Source of the DNA: an uncultured Alphaproteobacteria bacterium
Lineage (GTDB): Bacteria; Pseudomonadota; Alphaproteobacteria; Puniceispirillales; Puniceispirillaceae
Direction: 5' to 3'
NCBI GenBank assembly: GCA_913064995.1
Contig: CAJYBL010000069.1
Coordinates: 1-7,448, forward strand
Length of the DNA: 7,448 nucleotides
Shown here: positions 1 to 6,172 of the stretch, piece by piece
Layout: each line of letters begins with the position of its first letter
How positions within the stretch are numbered: position 1 is the first letter of the stretch
The notes under the pieces: generated by a model
The model's input: the letters and a program-made list of their open reading frames with translations, nothing else
Told to the model about the DNA's origin: nothing
Databases searched by the model: none
Made by a program: the position numbers and the translations under genes

Positions 1-228
1 TGTAATATTTTCGACTCGTTTTTCAATATTGCCCGAATCTGTCTCCAGATAGGTTTCAACTTCGCTGATCATGCTTGTGATAACATTATTGGCAGCGGCA
101 ATCTGATCGCTGGCACGCGCTGGCAAAGCGGTCAACAACAGCGGTAACAGACATAGACAAACAAATCCGCTGCGAAGCCAGCTACGCAAATCAGAGATCA
201 AAATTCCAATTTGGCGTTTGCGTGTCAT
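1..228 (-). CDS. mlaC: Probable MlaC (Ttg2D-type periplasmic phospholipid-binding protein), N-terminal 76 residues only
   Basis: This is a partial gene: it starts at ATG 228-226 and runs out of the window at position 1, still open. The first 39 residues form a Sec signal peptide, with a long basic n-region (TRKRQ, later R15 and R19), a hydrophobic core FVCLCLLPLLLTAL at about 22-35, and an ALPARA cleavage motif before Ser40. The exported part begins SDQIAAANNVITSM and looks helical and soluble. In the Mla pathway MlaC shuttles phospholipids across the periplasm between the outer-membrane MlaA complex and the inner-membrane MlaFEDB transporter. The identification rests on the signal peptide, the helical start and the position directly after mlaA, since mlaA-mlaC pairs are common in alphaproteobacteria. 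The visible part has no diagnostic MlaC motif. The ATG lies in an ATGA overlap with the mlaA stop and is preceded by a good GAGGA Shine-Dalgarno, which fixes the start. Another periplasmic protein cannot be excluded. Confidence 0.62.
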   Translation of the reverse strand, partial: MTRKRQIGILISDLRSWLRSGFVCLCLLPLLLTALPARASDQIAAANNVITSMISEVETYLETDSGNIEKRVENIT

Positions 229-1001
229 TTTGGATCCTCGAGGAATGATTCAAACTGGTCATCAGCGGTGCGATTATTTGTTGGTTTTCCAACCGTGGCA
301 TTAATGCGGCCAGCCCGCCCCTGATAATAAAGCGAGCGGGTGCGAGCATAAGGGTCGAGCGACTTATATTTCACATCATTAAATGCTTCAAACAGGTTAG
401 CCCGCGTTGATACAGCCGCAACTGGCGGGCGCAACGTCTGCATTGTCTGGACGGTATCACCGGCTTTTAGAAACGCCATCGGGTTCGTTGCCGAATCAAC
501 AACCCGGCCGGTTAGGCTTCGGCTGGTATTTGGGCCAAGAACTGGCACCATCAGATAATTGCCTTCAGGCACATCAAACGATGCCAAGGTCTGGCCAAAA
601 TCTTGACTTTTGACCGCTTTTGGATCTTCGGTTAGATCAACCAGCCCAAGTGTCAGGCTGTTGACGATAAAATGCACTGTCGACAGACCCGCATTTTCAA
701 AACGCCCCTGCAATGTTGAATTGAATGTCGTGGCCGGAAGGCCTGTCCAGTCAATATGGTTATCAATGGCGCGGCGTCCAGCCGGTGGCATGACATTGCG
801 ATAGCCATCGGCAGCTGGTTCCAAAATATGCGTATCAAGCCCCATGTTAAAGGCATAGGCTTTGCGATTCGATCCTTCATACGGGTCGCGCGCATCCGTT
901 CTTTCGATTTCTGGAACAGAACTGCATGCCGCCAAAAGCAAGATAGTCGCAAAGGGGGCGGCTGAAATGCGATTCCTGCTGCGTTTTGATAAGGCAAACA
1001 T
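225..1001 (-). CDS. mlaA: MlaA (VacJ-family) outer-membrane lipoprotein
   Basis: This 258-residue lipoprotein belongs to the VacJ/MlaA family, which removes mislocalised phospholipids from the outer leaflet of the outer membrane and passes them to MlaC. The open frame extends 58 codons upstream, but the start at ATG 1001-999 is chosen because it gives a proper lipoprotein signal: basic KRSRNR, hydrophobic IL-LL stretch, then lipobox LAAC with Cys26. Ser follows the Cys, which fits outer-membrane sorting. A weak GGA precedes this ATG by five bases. Family marks in order are DPYEGSNRKAYAFN at 39-52 (family DPLEGFNR..), FNSTLQG at 93-99, FIVNSLTLG near 111-119, DFGQTL at 134-139, GNYLMVPVLGPNTSR at 147-161 and DPYARTRSLYY at 216-226. 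Length is close to E. coli MlaA (about 250). The usual N(S/T).LG.GG..D segment is altered here: GLVDLTED stands where a glycine pair is expected. The stop TGA overlaps the next gene's ATG. Confidence 0.93.
   Translation of the reverse strand: MFALSKRSRNRISAAPFATILLLAACSSVPEIERTDARDPYEGSNRKAYAFNMGLDTHILEPAADGYRNVMPPAGRRAIDNHIDWTGLPATTFNSTLQGRFENAGLSTVHFIVNSLTLGLVDLTEDPKAVKSQDFGQTLASFDVPEGNYLMVPVLGPNTSRSLTGRVVDSATNPMAFLKAGDTVQTMQTLRPPVAAVSTRANLFEAFNDVKYKSLDPYARTRSLYYQGRAGRINATVGKPTNNRTADDQFESFLEDPK
235..239 (-). promoter_or_regulatory. Ribosome binding site of mlaC
   Basis: Read on the minus strand, GAGGA lies six bases before the ATG at 228-226, inside the last codons of mlaA. It supports the ATGA-overlap start and shows that mlaC can recruit ribosomes itself as well as by coupling. 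Confidence 0.6.
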
Positions 1002-1047
1002 AGCTGTCCATTCATTGGTTGCAAAATCCTGTGTGCAATGTATCGCA

Positions 1048-1075
1048 AATAAAGCTGAATGCAAAAATGATTCAA
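1048..1075 (-). promoter_or_regulatory. Candidate weak promoter for mlaA-mlaC
   Basis: On the minus strand, TTGAAT (1075-1070, 4 of 6 to TTGACA) is followed after 16 bases by TTTATT (1053-1048, 4 of 6 to TATAAT). This would start the transcript about 40 bases before the mlaA ATG. The match is modest in AT-rich sequence and could be chance. Confidence 0.2.
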
Positions 1076-1128
1076 CATTCTGCATATAGCAATCTGGTAA
1101 AATTATGGAAAAATAAGTGACCCAAGAC

Positions 1129-1141
1129 ATCGCATTGCGAT
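1129..1141. repeat. Hyphenated palindrome ATCGCA-T-TGCGAT, possible operator
   Basis: Two perfect 6-base arms flank a single T. The same core recurs as TCGCAAAT at 1043-1050 and, inverted, as ATTTGCGA at 1158-1165, so four TCGCA half-sites lie within about 120 bp. The palindrome directly precedes a TTGACC that could be the uvrD -35 element. I cannot name a regulator. Confidence 0.35.
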
Positions 1142-1146
1142 TGACC
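1141..1146 (+). promoter_or_regulatory. Possible -35 element of the uvrD operon promoter
   Basis: TTGACC matches TTGACA at five of six positions, and TTGAC is the strong part of alphaproteobacterial housekeeping promoters. At normal spacing, however, the -10 would fall on GAGTTT (1164-1169), which is poor. If the element is used, transcription would start near 1176, only about three bases before the ATG. Confidence 0.25.
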
Positions 1147-1169
1147 CACCCATCTGCATTTGCGAGTTT

Positions 1170-1184
1170 GAACACATCATGAAC
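1170..1184. promoter_or_regulatory. Candidate LexA (SOS) box GAAC-N7-GAAC over the uvrD start
   Basis: GAAC at 1170-1173, seven bases, then GAAC at 1181-1184 is an exact match to the direct-repeat LexA operator described for alphaproteobacteria (GTTC-N7-GTTC, or GAAC-N7-GAAC on the other strand). It spans the start codon at 1179-1181, and the second half-site is built from the G of ATG plus codon 2. UvrD is a classical SOS gene in E. coli, so the neighbour fits. By eye I found no second such box in the window. Bound LexA here would cover the likely transcription start. It is seen as sequence only; binding is inferred. Confidence 0.45.
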
Positions 1185-3446
1185 GAACTTGTAAAAACGC
1201 CAGCCAGCCCATGGCTTGAAGAGCTAAATACGGCACAAAGCGAAGCTGTGAAAACCCTTGATGGGCCATTGCTGGTTTTGTCGGGTGCCGGTACCGGTAA
1301 AACGCGTGTATTGACCGCGCGCCTTGCCGAATTGGTTGCCAGCGGTACGGCAAAGCCGTGGAATATTCTGGCAGTGACCTTTACCAACAAGGCTGCACGC
1401 GAGATGAAATTGCGTGTTGCTAGTCTGGTTGGGCCGATGGCCGAGCAAGTGTGGCTTGGCACTTTTCATGCGCTTGCTGCCAAAATGTTGCGCCGCCATG
1501 CCGATCTTGTTGGTTTGCGGTCTGATTTTACCATTCTCGACACTGATGATCAGATCAGACTGCTGAAACAATTGATGGAAGCCGAAGATATTGATTCCAA
1601 ACGCTGGCCAGCGCGGATGCTTGGCGGGGTGATTTCGCGGTGGAAAGACCGTGGGCTGCCGCCAGAAAAAGTGGGGCTCGCCGAGGCTGGTGATATTGCC
1701 AATGGGCGTGTTCGGGCGCTTTATGAACGCTATCAGTCTCGCCTCATTACGCTGAATGCTGTTGATTTTGGTGATTTGCTGCTTCATATGCTAAGCATAT
1801 TCACCACCCATGCCGATGTTTTGTCCGATTATCAAAACCGCATTACCCATATTATGGTTGATGAATATCAAGATACGAATGTTGCGCAATATCTATGGTT
1901 GCGGCTATTGGCTGGCAACCGGAACAATCTTTGCTGTGTTGGCGATGATGATCAGTCGATCTATGGCTGGCGTGGTGCCGAAGTTGGCAATATTTTGCGC
2001 TTTGAAAGCGATTTTAGCGGTGCCAAAACGGTTCGGCTTGAAGAAAATTACCGGTCAACCGGTCATATTCTGGCAGCGGCGTCCAAAATCATTGCGCGTA
2101 ATGAAACGCGGCTTGGCAAAACCCTATATACATCGGCGGATGACGGCGAAAAACTGCAGGTCAGTGGCTATTGGGATGGGCCTGACGAGGCGCGAAACAT
2201 CGCCAGCCAGATTGAAACAATGATGAAAGATGGCGTTCATCTCTCGCAAATTGCCGTTCTGGTTCGTGCCGGGTTTCAAACCCGTGAATTTGAAGAACGG
2301 TTTATCGCGATTGGCCTTCCTTATCGGGTGGTTGGTGCGCGGTTTTATGAACGCGCAGAAATTCGCGATGCCATTGCCTATTTGCGGCTTATCGCCCAAC
2401 CCGCCGATGATCTGGCGTTCGAGCGGATTATCAATACGCCGAAACGCGGCCTTGGCACGGCTAGCTTACAGGCGGTTCATATTCAAGCGCGGTCGTCGGA
2501 TAAGCCGCTTTTGGCGGCGGCGATTGATCTTGTGCAAACCGAAGAATTGCGCCCTGCGGCGCGTCATGCGCTTGGCAGTTTTGTGCAGGATATCAAACGT
2601 TGGCGCGATCTTGCCGGATCAACGCATCAGGCGGATCTTGCCAAAATGGTGCTTGATGAATCGGGCTATACACAAATGTGGCAGCTTGATAAATCACCCG
2701 ATGCCGAAGGTCGGCTGGAAAATTTGACCGAATTAATCAATGCGATGCAGGATTTTGACTCGCTTCAGGGGTTTTTGGAACATATCGCGCTTGTTACCGA
2801 TGGTGATGCCGACCCTGAACATGGCGAGGTGACGCTGATGACGCTTCATGCGGCAAAAGGGCTGGAATTTGATGCGGTGTTTTTGCCCGGCTGGGAAGAA
2901 GGGGTTTTCCCAAGCCAGCGCACAATAGATGAAAATGGTGCTGTTGGTCTCGAAGAAGAACGCCGCTTGGCCTATGTTGGCATCACCCGAGCGCGGCGTG
3001 ACCTTTTTATCAGCTTTGCCAATAGCCGGCGGATTCATGGCCAATGGCAATCGTCAATTCCATCACGCTTTGTTCAGGAATTGCCGCCCGAAAATATTAT
3101 TGAAGATATGGAACAGGGCATGGGTCTTGGCCGAGTGACCACGGCCCAGCTTGGTGATGCGTCGGGTACAAATGGCTTTGGTGCGAATGGCGGTTATGGG
3201 GCTGGTGATTATAGTGCTGGCGGTTATGGTGCGGGTTGGCGACGGATGGCGGCGCGGCGCACCGAATCGGCTGCGGGCAATTGGGAGCTAGCCAATCACA
3301 AGACTGATTTCACAACCGGCGACCGTGTGTTTCACCAGAAATTTGGCATGGGCAATATTTTGACAATTGATGGAGACAAGCTATTGATTGCGTTTGATAA
3401 AGCAGGCCATAAAAAGGTCGTTTCAGGATTTGTGAGCAAGCCATGA
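1179..3446 (+). CDS. uvrD: UvrD/PcrA-type SF1A DNA helicase
   Basis: A complete 755-residue 3'-5' helicase that unwinds DNA with ATP in nucleotide excision and mismatch repair and clears proteins from DNA. All SF1A motifs are visible: Q motif LNTAQSEAV at 16-24, Walker A GAGTGKT at 36-42, motif Ia VTFTNKAAREMK at 66-77, TFHAL at 95-99, Walker B with DEYQD at 228-232, motif III DDDQSIYGWRGA at 256-267, motif IV LEENYRST at 287-294, motif V TLHAAKGLEFD at 555-565, followed by the GWEEGVFPSQR segment to 581, and motif VI EEERRLAYVGITRAR at 592-606. Residues 710-755 form the C-terminal Tudor-like domain of UvrD/PcrA (GDRVFHQKFGMGNI), which in studied homologues contacts RNA polymerase. A Gly/Tyr-rich linker (about 662-687) precedes it. 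The ATG at 1179 lies 15 codons before the Q motif, as usual, but has no clear Shine-Dalgarno. The gene leads an operon with prmA (ATGA overlap). UvrD versus PcrA naming is arbitrary here. Confidence 0.96.
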   Translation: MNELVKTPASPWLEELNTAQSEAVKTLDGPLLVLSGAGTGKTRVLTARLAELVASGTAKPWNILAVTFTNKAAREMKLRVASLVGPMAEQVWLGTFHALAAKMLRRHADLVGLRSDFTILDTDDQIRLLKQLMEAEDIDSKRWPARMLGGVISRWKDRGLPPEKVGLAEAGDIANGRVRALYERYQSRLITLNAVDFGDLLLHMLSIFTTHADVLSDYQNRITHIMVDEYQDTNVAQYLWLRLLAGNRNNLCCVGDDDQSIYGWRGAEVGNILRFESDFSGAKTVRLEENYRSTGHILAAASKIIARNETRLGKTLYTSADDGEKLQVSGYWDGPDEARNIASQIETMMKDGVHLSQIAVLVRAGFQTREFEERFIAIGLPYRVVGARFYERAEIRDAIAYLRLIAQPADDLAFERIINTPKRGLGTASLQAVHIQARSSDKPLLAAAIDLVQTEELRPAARHALGSFVQDIKRWRDLAGSTHQADLAKMVLDESGYTQMWQLDKSPDAEGRLENLTELINAMQDFDSLQGFLEHIALVTDGDADPEHGEVTLMTLHAAKGLEFDAVFLPGWEEGVFPSQRTIDENGAVGLEEERRLAYVGITRARRDLFISFANSRRIHGQWQSSIPSRFVQELPPENIIEDMEQGMGLGRVTTAQLGDASGTNGFGANGGYGAGDYSAGGYGAGWRRMAARRTESAAGNWELANHKTDFTTGDRVFHQKFGMGNILTIDGDKLLIAFDKAGHKKVVSGFVSKP
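3189..3236 (+). repeat. Short in-frame repeat encoding the Gly/Tyr-rich linker of UvrD
   Basis: An 18-base unit encoding GGYGAG occurs at 3189-3206 and again at 3219-3236 with only two mismatches, giving a 30-base period (GGYGAGDYSA then GGYGAG). It lies between the helicase core and the Tudor-like domain, where length variation would be tolerated. Confidence 0.7.
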
Positions 3447-4369
3447 CCGCGCTTCAATCCGTCGTTTTAACCTTGCCGGCGCGGCTTGATGATCGGGCAA
3501 TGGCTGCCTTTGAAGGTGTTTTTAGCGAGCTTTTGGACAGTGCTGCCACATCTTTCCAGCGCGATGATGCTGGTGATTGGCAGATCGAAGCCCTGTTCAC
3601 CTTCACCCCTGATGCGGCCATGATTGATCAGATGCTGGCACCGCTTTATCAGCATGAATCGATTACCCCAGTGCCAATCACCATATCACCGGTTGAACAG
3701 CGCGACTGGCTTGCCGAAAATCGTGCTGCCTTTCCGCCATTGCATATTGGCCGTTTCTGGGTTTACGGAAGTCATGTCACCACGCCCCGTCCGGCGGCGA
3801 GCCTGCCTTTGTTGATTGGTGCTGCCTTGGCCTTTGGCTCGGGAACGCATCCGACAACCGAGGGCTGTTTGCGCGCAATGCAGATGATCCGGCGGATTGC
3901 CCCACGGCGGGTTCTCGATATGGGCTGTGGGTCGGCAATTCTGGCAATGGCGGCATCGCGGCTTTGGCCATCCTGCCAGACAATTGCGGCTGATAATGAT
4001 CCGGTTGCGGTTCAGGTTGCGGCGCGCAATCGGGTGCTGAATGCCATTGCACCGGTAAAAATGCGGCTTACCGTTTCGCAAGGGTTTGGCAGCCGCATTG
4101 TTTGCAATCATGCGCCCTATGATTTGGTGCTTGCCAATATTCTGGCAGGTCCGCTAAGCCGGATGGCACCCGATATTGTACCGCGATTGGCAAAGGGCGG
4201 TTGGCTTATTTTGTCAGGTGTTCTAAATGGGCAGGCAACCGCGGTTGAGGCGTCCTATCGCCAGCAGCGCCTTCGTGTGTGGCACCGAATCCGTATTGGC
4301 GATTGGACAACAATCATCATGCGGCCATCGGCGGCAGGCACAATGCCGCAATTATGGGGTGGACGGTGA
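3443..4369 (+). CDS. prmA: Ribosomal protein L11 methyltransferase
   Basis: A 308-residue class I SAM-dependent methyltransferase that trimethylates ribosomal protein L11 (lysines and the N-terminus in E. coli). The length matches the family (about 290-310). Residues 1-105 form the L11-recognition part, ending in RDWLAENRAAFPPLHIGRFW, and the catalytic domain follows. Signatures are FGSGTHPTT at 131-139 (family FGTGTHPTT), SAM motif I VLDMGCGSAIL at 157-167, the acidic motif II region AADNDPVAV at 182-190, and DLVLANILAGPL at 227-238, the NILA-type motif typical of PrmA. Motif I has Ala165 where Gly is usual (GCGSGIL). The remaining SAM-binding residues look intact, so activity is expected. 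Start and stop: the ATG forms an ATGA overlap with the uvrD stop, with only a distant AGGA (3425-3428), which suggests reinitiation. The stop overlaps the next gene's GTG. Confidence 0.93.
   Translation: MTALQSVVLTLPARLDDRAMAAFEGVFSELLDSAATSFQRDDAGDWQIEALFTFTPDAAMIDQMLAPLYQHESITPVPITISPVEQRDWLAENRAAFPPLHIGRFWVYGSHVTTPRPAASLPLLIGAALAFGSGTHPTTEGCLRAMQMIRRIAPRRVLDMGCGSAILAMAASRLWPSCQTIAADNDPVAVQVAARNRVLNAIAPVKMRLTVSQGFGSRIVCNHAPYDLVLANILAGPLSRMAPDIVPRLAKGGWLILSGVLNGQATAVEASYRQQRLRVWHRIRIGDWTTIIMRPSAAGTMPQLWGGR
4356..4363 (+). promoter_or_regulatory. Ribosome binding site deciding the GTG start of the aminopeptidase gene
   Basis: A G-rich stretch, GGGGTGGA, lies just before GTG 4366-4368 and within the last prmA codons. 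The in-frame ATG at 4354-4356 runs into this site and has no comparable purine run of its own in front, which favours the GTG. Confidence 0.45.
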
Positions 4370-6138
4370 GCCAGCAGGATCAAACCCGCGCCAAGCGGTT
4401 AGAAACGCTTCGCGGTGCTATGGCTGCGGCCGGATTTGATGGCTGGATTATTGGCCGTGAAGATATGTATCAGGGCGAAGAAGTGCCGGCTGGTGATGAA
4501 CGGCTTGCCTATTTATCCGGATTTACCGGATCGGCTGGCTTTGCGGTGGTGCTTGGCGATCGGGCAGGGCTGTTTAGTGATGGCCGCTATAGTTTACAAA
4601 TGCCCGCACAAACCAATTCGGCCGCATGGGATTGCAGCACGATTCCCGATGTGACATGCGAAGATTGGCTGAAAACAGCGGGGCTAGCCAGTGGTGCAAT
4701 CATCGCCATTGACGGCAGGCTGGTAACGGTTTCAGGCTTTAGACGTTTTGAAAAATCGGTTCTAGCGGCAGGTGGAAAGCTTGTTTGTTACCATGAAAAT
4801 CTGCTTGATCAGCAATGGCATGATCGGCCGGCTTTACCGCCAGCGGCAAGCTGGCGAATGCCGGTTGAAAATGCTGGTAAGTCACTTGCTGAAAAGAGCG
4901 CTGATCTTGCCACCTACCTTGATGCTGAAGATTGCGCTGCGGTTTTGCTAACGCGGGTGGATTCGGTGAATTGGCTGGTGAATATGCGGGGCGGGGATTT
5001 GCCCTGTACGCCGGTCAATCTGTGTTTTGCGCTGTATCACCGCGAAACTGGCCTTTGCCTTTTGGGTGAGCAATCGCGCCTCCAACCGGTTTTAACACCC
5101 GATATCACCGTTGCGCCTTTGACCCAATTGCCGGCAATGCTTGGTGATATGGGTGATGGCCGTTTGATGATTGAGGCCACAAGCCTTCCAAAAATAATGT
5201 TTGAACAGATTGTGGCAAGTGGTGTGCAAACATTTGAGGCTGATTGTCCGCTGACCATGGAAAAAGCCCGCAAGACACCGGCTGAATTGCGCGGGTTTCG
5301 CGCCGCGCACCAGCGTGATGGTACGGCGATGGTTGAATTTTTATGCTGGCTTGATCAGGCGGCATCCGTACCGTCTGCCAGCATTGCCGAAAGTGATCTT
5401 GCTGATAAATTACTGGCGTTTCGGCAACAGCAAGATGGGTTTTTGGCACCAAGCTTTAACACCATTTCCGGATCGGGCCCGAATGGTGCCATTGTGCATT
5501 ACCGGGCCATTGCGGGGGCGGATCGCGAACTGGCAAGCGATGACCTTTTATTGTTGGATTCGGGCGGCCATTACCGTGATGGCACAACAGATATCACCCG
5601 TACCATTTCTATTGGAACGCCGCCCAAAGGCGCGGTTGCTGCCTATAGTCATGTTCTGCAAAGTCATATTCACCTCGCCATGGCGAAATTTCCAGCAGGC
5701 ACGAACGGCAAACAGCTAGATGCGATTGCGCGCGCGCCGCTATGGGCGGCGGGGCTGGATTTTGCGCATGGCACCGGTCATGGTGTTGGTCATGTTCTAT
5801 CGGTTCATGAAGGGCCTGCCAGCATTTCCAAACGCGGTGAAGTGGCGCTTGAAGCGGGCATGGTTTTATCGAATGAACCGGGCTATTACCAGACAGGTGA
5901 TTGGGGTATTCGGATTGAAAATCTGATTGTCGTGACACCAGCAAAACAAACAGGGTTTCTGGAATTTGAAACAATCACCCTTTGCCCTCTTGATCGTCGT
6001 CTGATTGATAAAACGCTTCTTAATGCTAGCGAGATAGACTGGGTTGACCGCTATCATCGGGCGGTTTATCGACAATTACACCCGCATCTATCGCCAATAA
6101 CCAAATCATGGTTAGAGACCGTCTGCCGCCGATTATAG
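4366..6138 (+). CDS. pepP: Three-domain aminopeptidase P (Xaa-Pro aminopeptidase, M24B)
   Basis: A metallopeptidase of 590 residues (GTG start) that removes an N-terminal residue preceding proline. No signal peptide is visible, so it is cytoplasmic. Its size and the motif YLSGFTGSAG at 49-58 place it with the long three-domain form, as in human XPNPEP1, rather than the roughly 440-residue E. coli PepP. Two creatinase-like N-terminal domains precede the pita-bread catalytic domain (about 310-590). The complete dinuclear metal site is recognisable: D398 (LLLLDSG), D409 (GTTDITRT), H472 (GTGHGVG), E504 (NEPGYY) and E518 (IRIEN), with H378 (AIVHYR) and H481 (VHEGP) as the usual catalytic histidines. 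The D-to-D gap of 11 and E-to-E gap of 14 match the human enzyme. In-frame ATGs at 4279 and 4354 would add residues unlike the family. GTG 4366 gives a GTGA overlap with the prmA stop and has a G-rich site before it. The symbol follows E. coli usage. Confidence 0.92.
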   Translation: MSQQDQTRAKRLETLRGAMAAAGFDGWIIGREDMYQGEEVPAGDERLAYLSGFTGSAGFAVVLGDRAGLFSDGRYSLQMPAQTNSAAWDCSTIPDVTCEDWLKTAGLASGAIIAIDGRLVTVSGFRRFEKSVLAAGGKLVCYHENLLDQQWHDRPALPPAASWRMPVENAGKSLAEKSADLATYLDAEDCAAVLLTRVDSVNWLVNMRGGDLPCTPVNLCFALYHRETGLCLLGEQSRLQPVLTPDITVAPLTQLPAMLGDMGDGRLMIEATSLPKIMFEQIVASGVQTFEADCPLTMEKARKTPAELRGFRAAHQRDGTAMVEFLCWLDQAASVPSASIAESDLADKLLAFRQQQDGFLAPSFNTISGSGPNGAIVHYRAIAGADRELASDDLLLLDSGGHYRDGTTDITRTISIGTPPKGAVAAYSHVLQSHIHLAMAKFPAGTNGKQLDAIARAPLWAAGLDFAHGTGHGVGHVLSVHEGPASISKRGEVALEAGMVLSNEPGYYQTGDWGIRIENLIVVTPAKQTGFLEFETITLCPLDRRLIDKTLLNASEIDWVDRYHRAVYRQLHPHLSPITKSWLETVCRRL

Positions 6139-6143
6139 CGACG

Positions 6144-6158
6144 CCCTTGCGATAAGGG
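6144..6158. terminator. Weak hairpin between the convergent pepP and ligA genes
   Basis: CCCTT and AAGGG form a 5-bp stem around a 5-base loop GCGAT, in the 34-bp gap between the two stop codons. Neither side has a proper T-tract, so as an intrinsic terminator it is poor. Its position makes a bidirectional termination role possible but unproven. Confidence 0.25.
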
Positions 6159-6172
6159 ATATTGGTAAGATA

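Larger units (their letters stand above)
1002..1178. promoter_or_regulatory. Divergent intergenic control region, mlaA / uvrD
   Basis: This is the only sizeable non-coding stretch (177 bp). It must hold promoters for the leftward mla genes and the rightward uvrD operon. It is AT-richer than the flanking genes. It contains several TCGCA half-sites, including the hyphenated palindrome at 1129-1141, a TTGACC at 1141-1146, and the first half of a LexA-type box at 1170-1184. No strong consensus promoter with both hexamers is visible for either direction. Two frames remain open across it (minus-strand 5' extensions into mlaA and antisense to uvrD), but neither looks like protein. Confidence 0.7.

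Noticed and set aside
232..242. Adjacent BamHI and XhoI sites (GGATCC, CTCGAG) suggesting a cloning junction
   Set aside because: The mlaA reading frame, its stop, the mlaC Shine-Dalgarno and the ATGA overlap run through it without a break, so it is most simply natural sequence.
1098..1103. TAAAAT as a -10 element for uvrD
   Set aside because: A 5-of-6 match, but no acceptable -35 lies 16-18 bases upstream; kept only as an alternative to the leaderless idea.
1002..1175. 58-residue upstream extension of the MlaA frame
   Set aside because: It has no protein-like character and would bury the lipoprotein signal peptide; the ATG at 1001 gives a correct lipobox at Cys26.
1224..1787. 187-codon minus-strand open frame opposite uvrD
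   Set aside because: It lies wholly antisense to a highly conserved helicase core, and its translation resembles no family and reads as a shadow.
2230..2727. 165-codon plus-strand open frame inside uvrD in another frame
   Set aside because: The composition (many R, I, N and odd W) is typical of an out-of-frame shadow, and uvrD is intact across it.
5105..5452. 115-codon minus-strand open frame opposite pepP
   Set aside because: A shadow of the conserved aminopeptidase; no recognisable domain or ribosome binding site.
6139..6172. A small gene or RNA between pepP and ligA
   Set aside because: Only 34 bases between the two stop codons, holding just a weak 5-bp hairpin.
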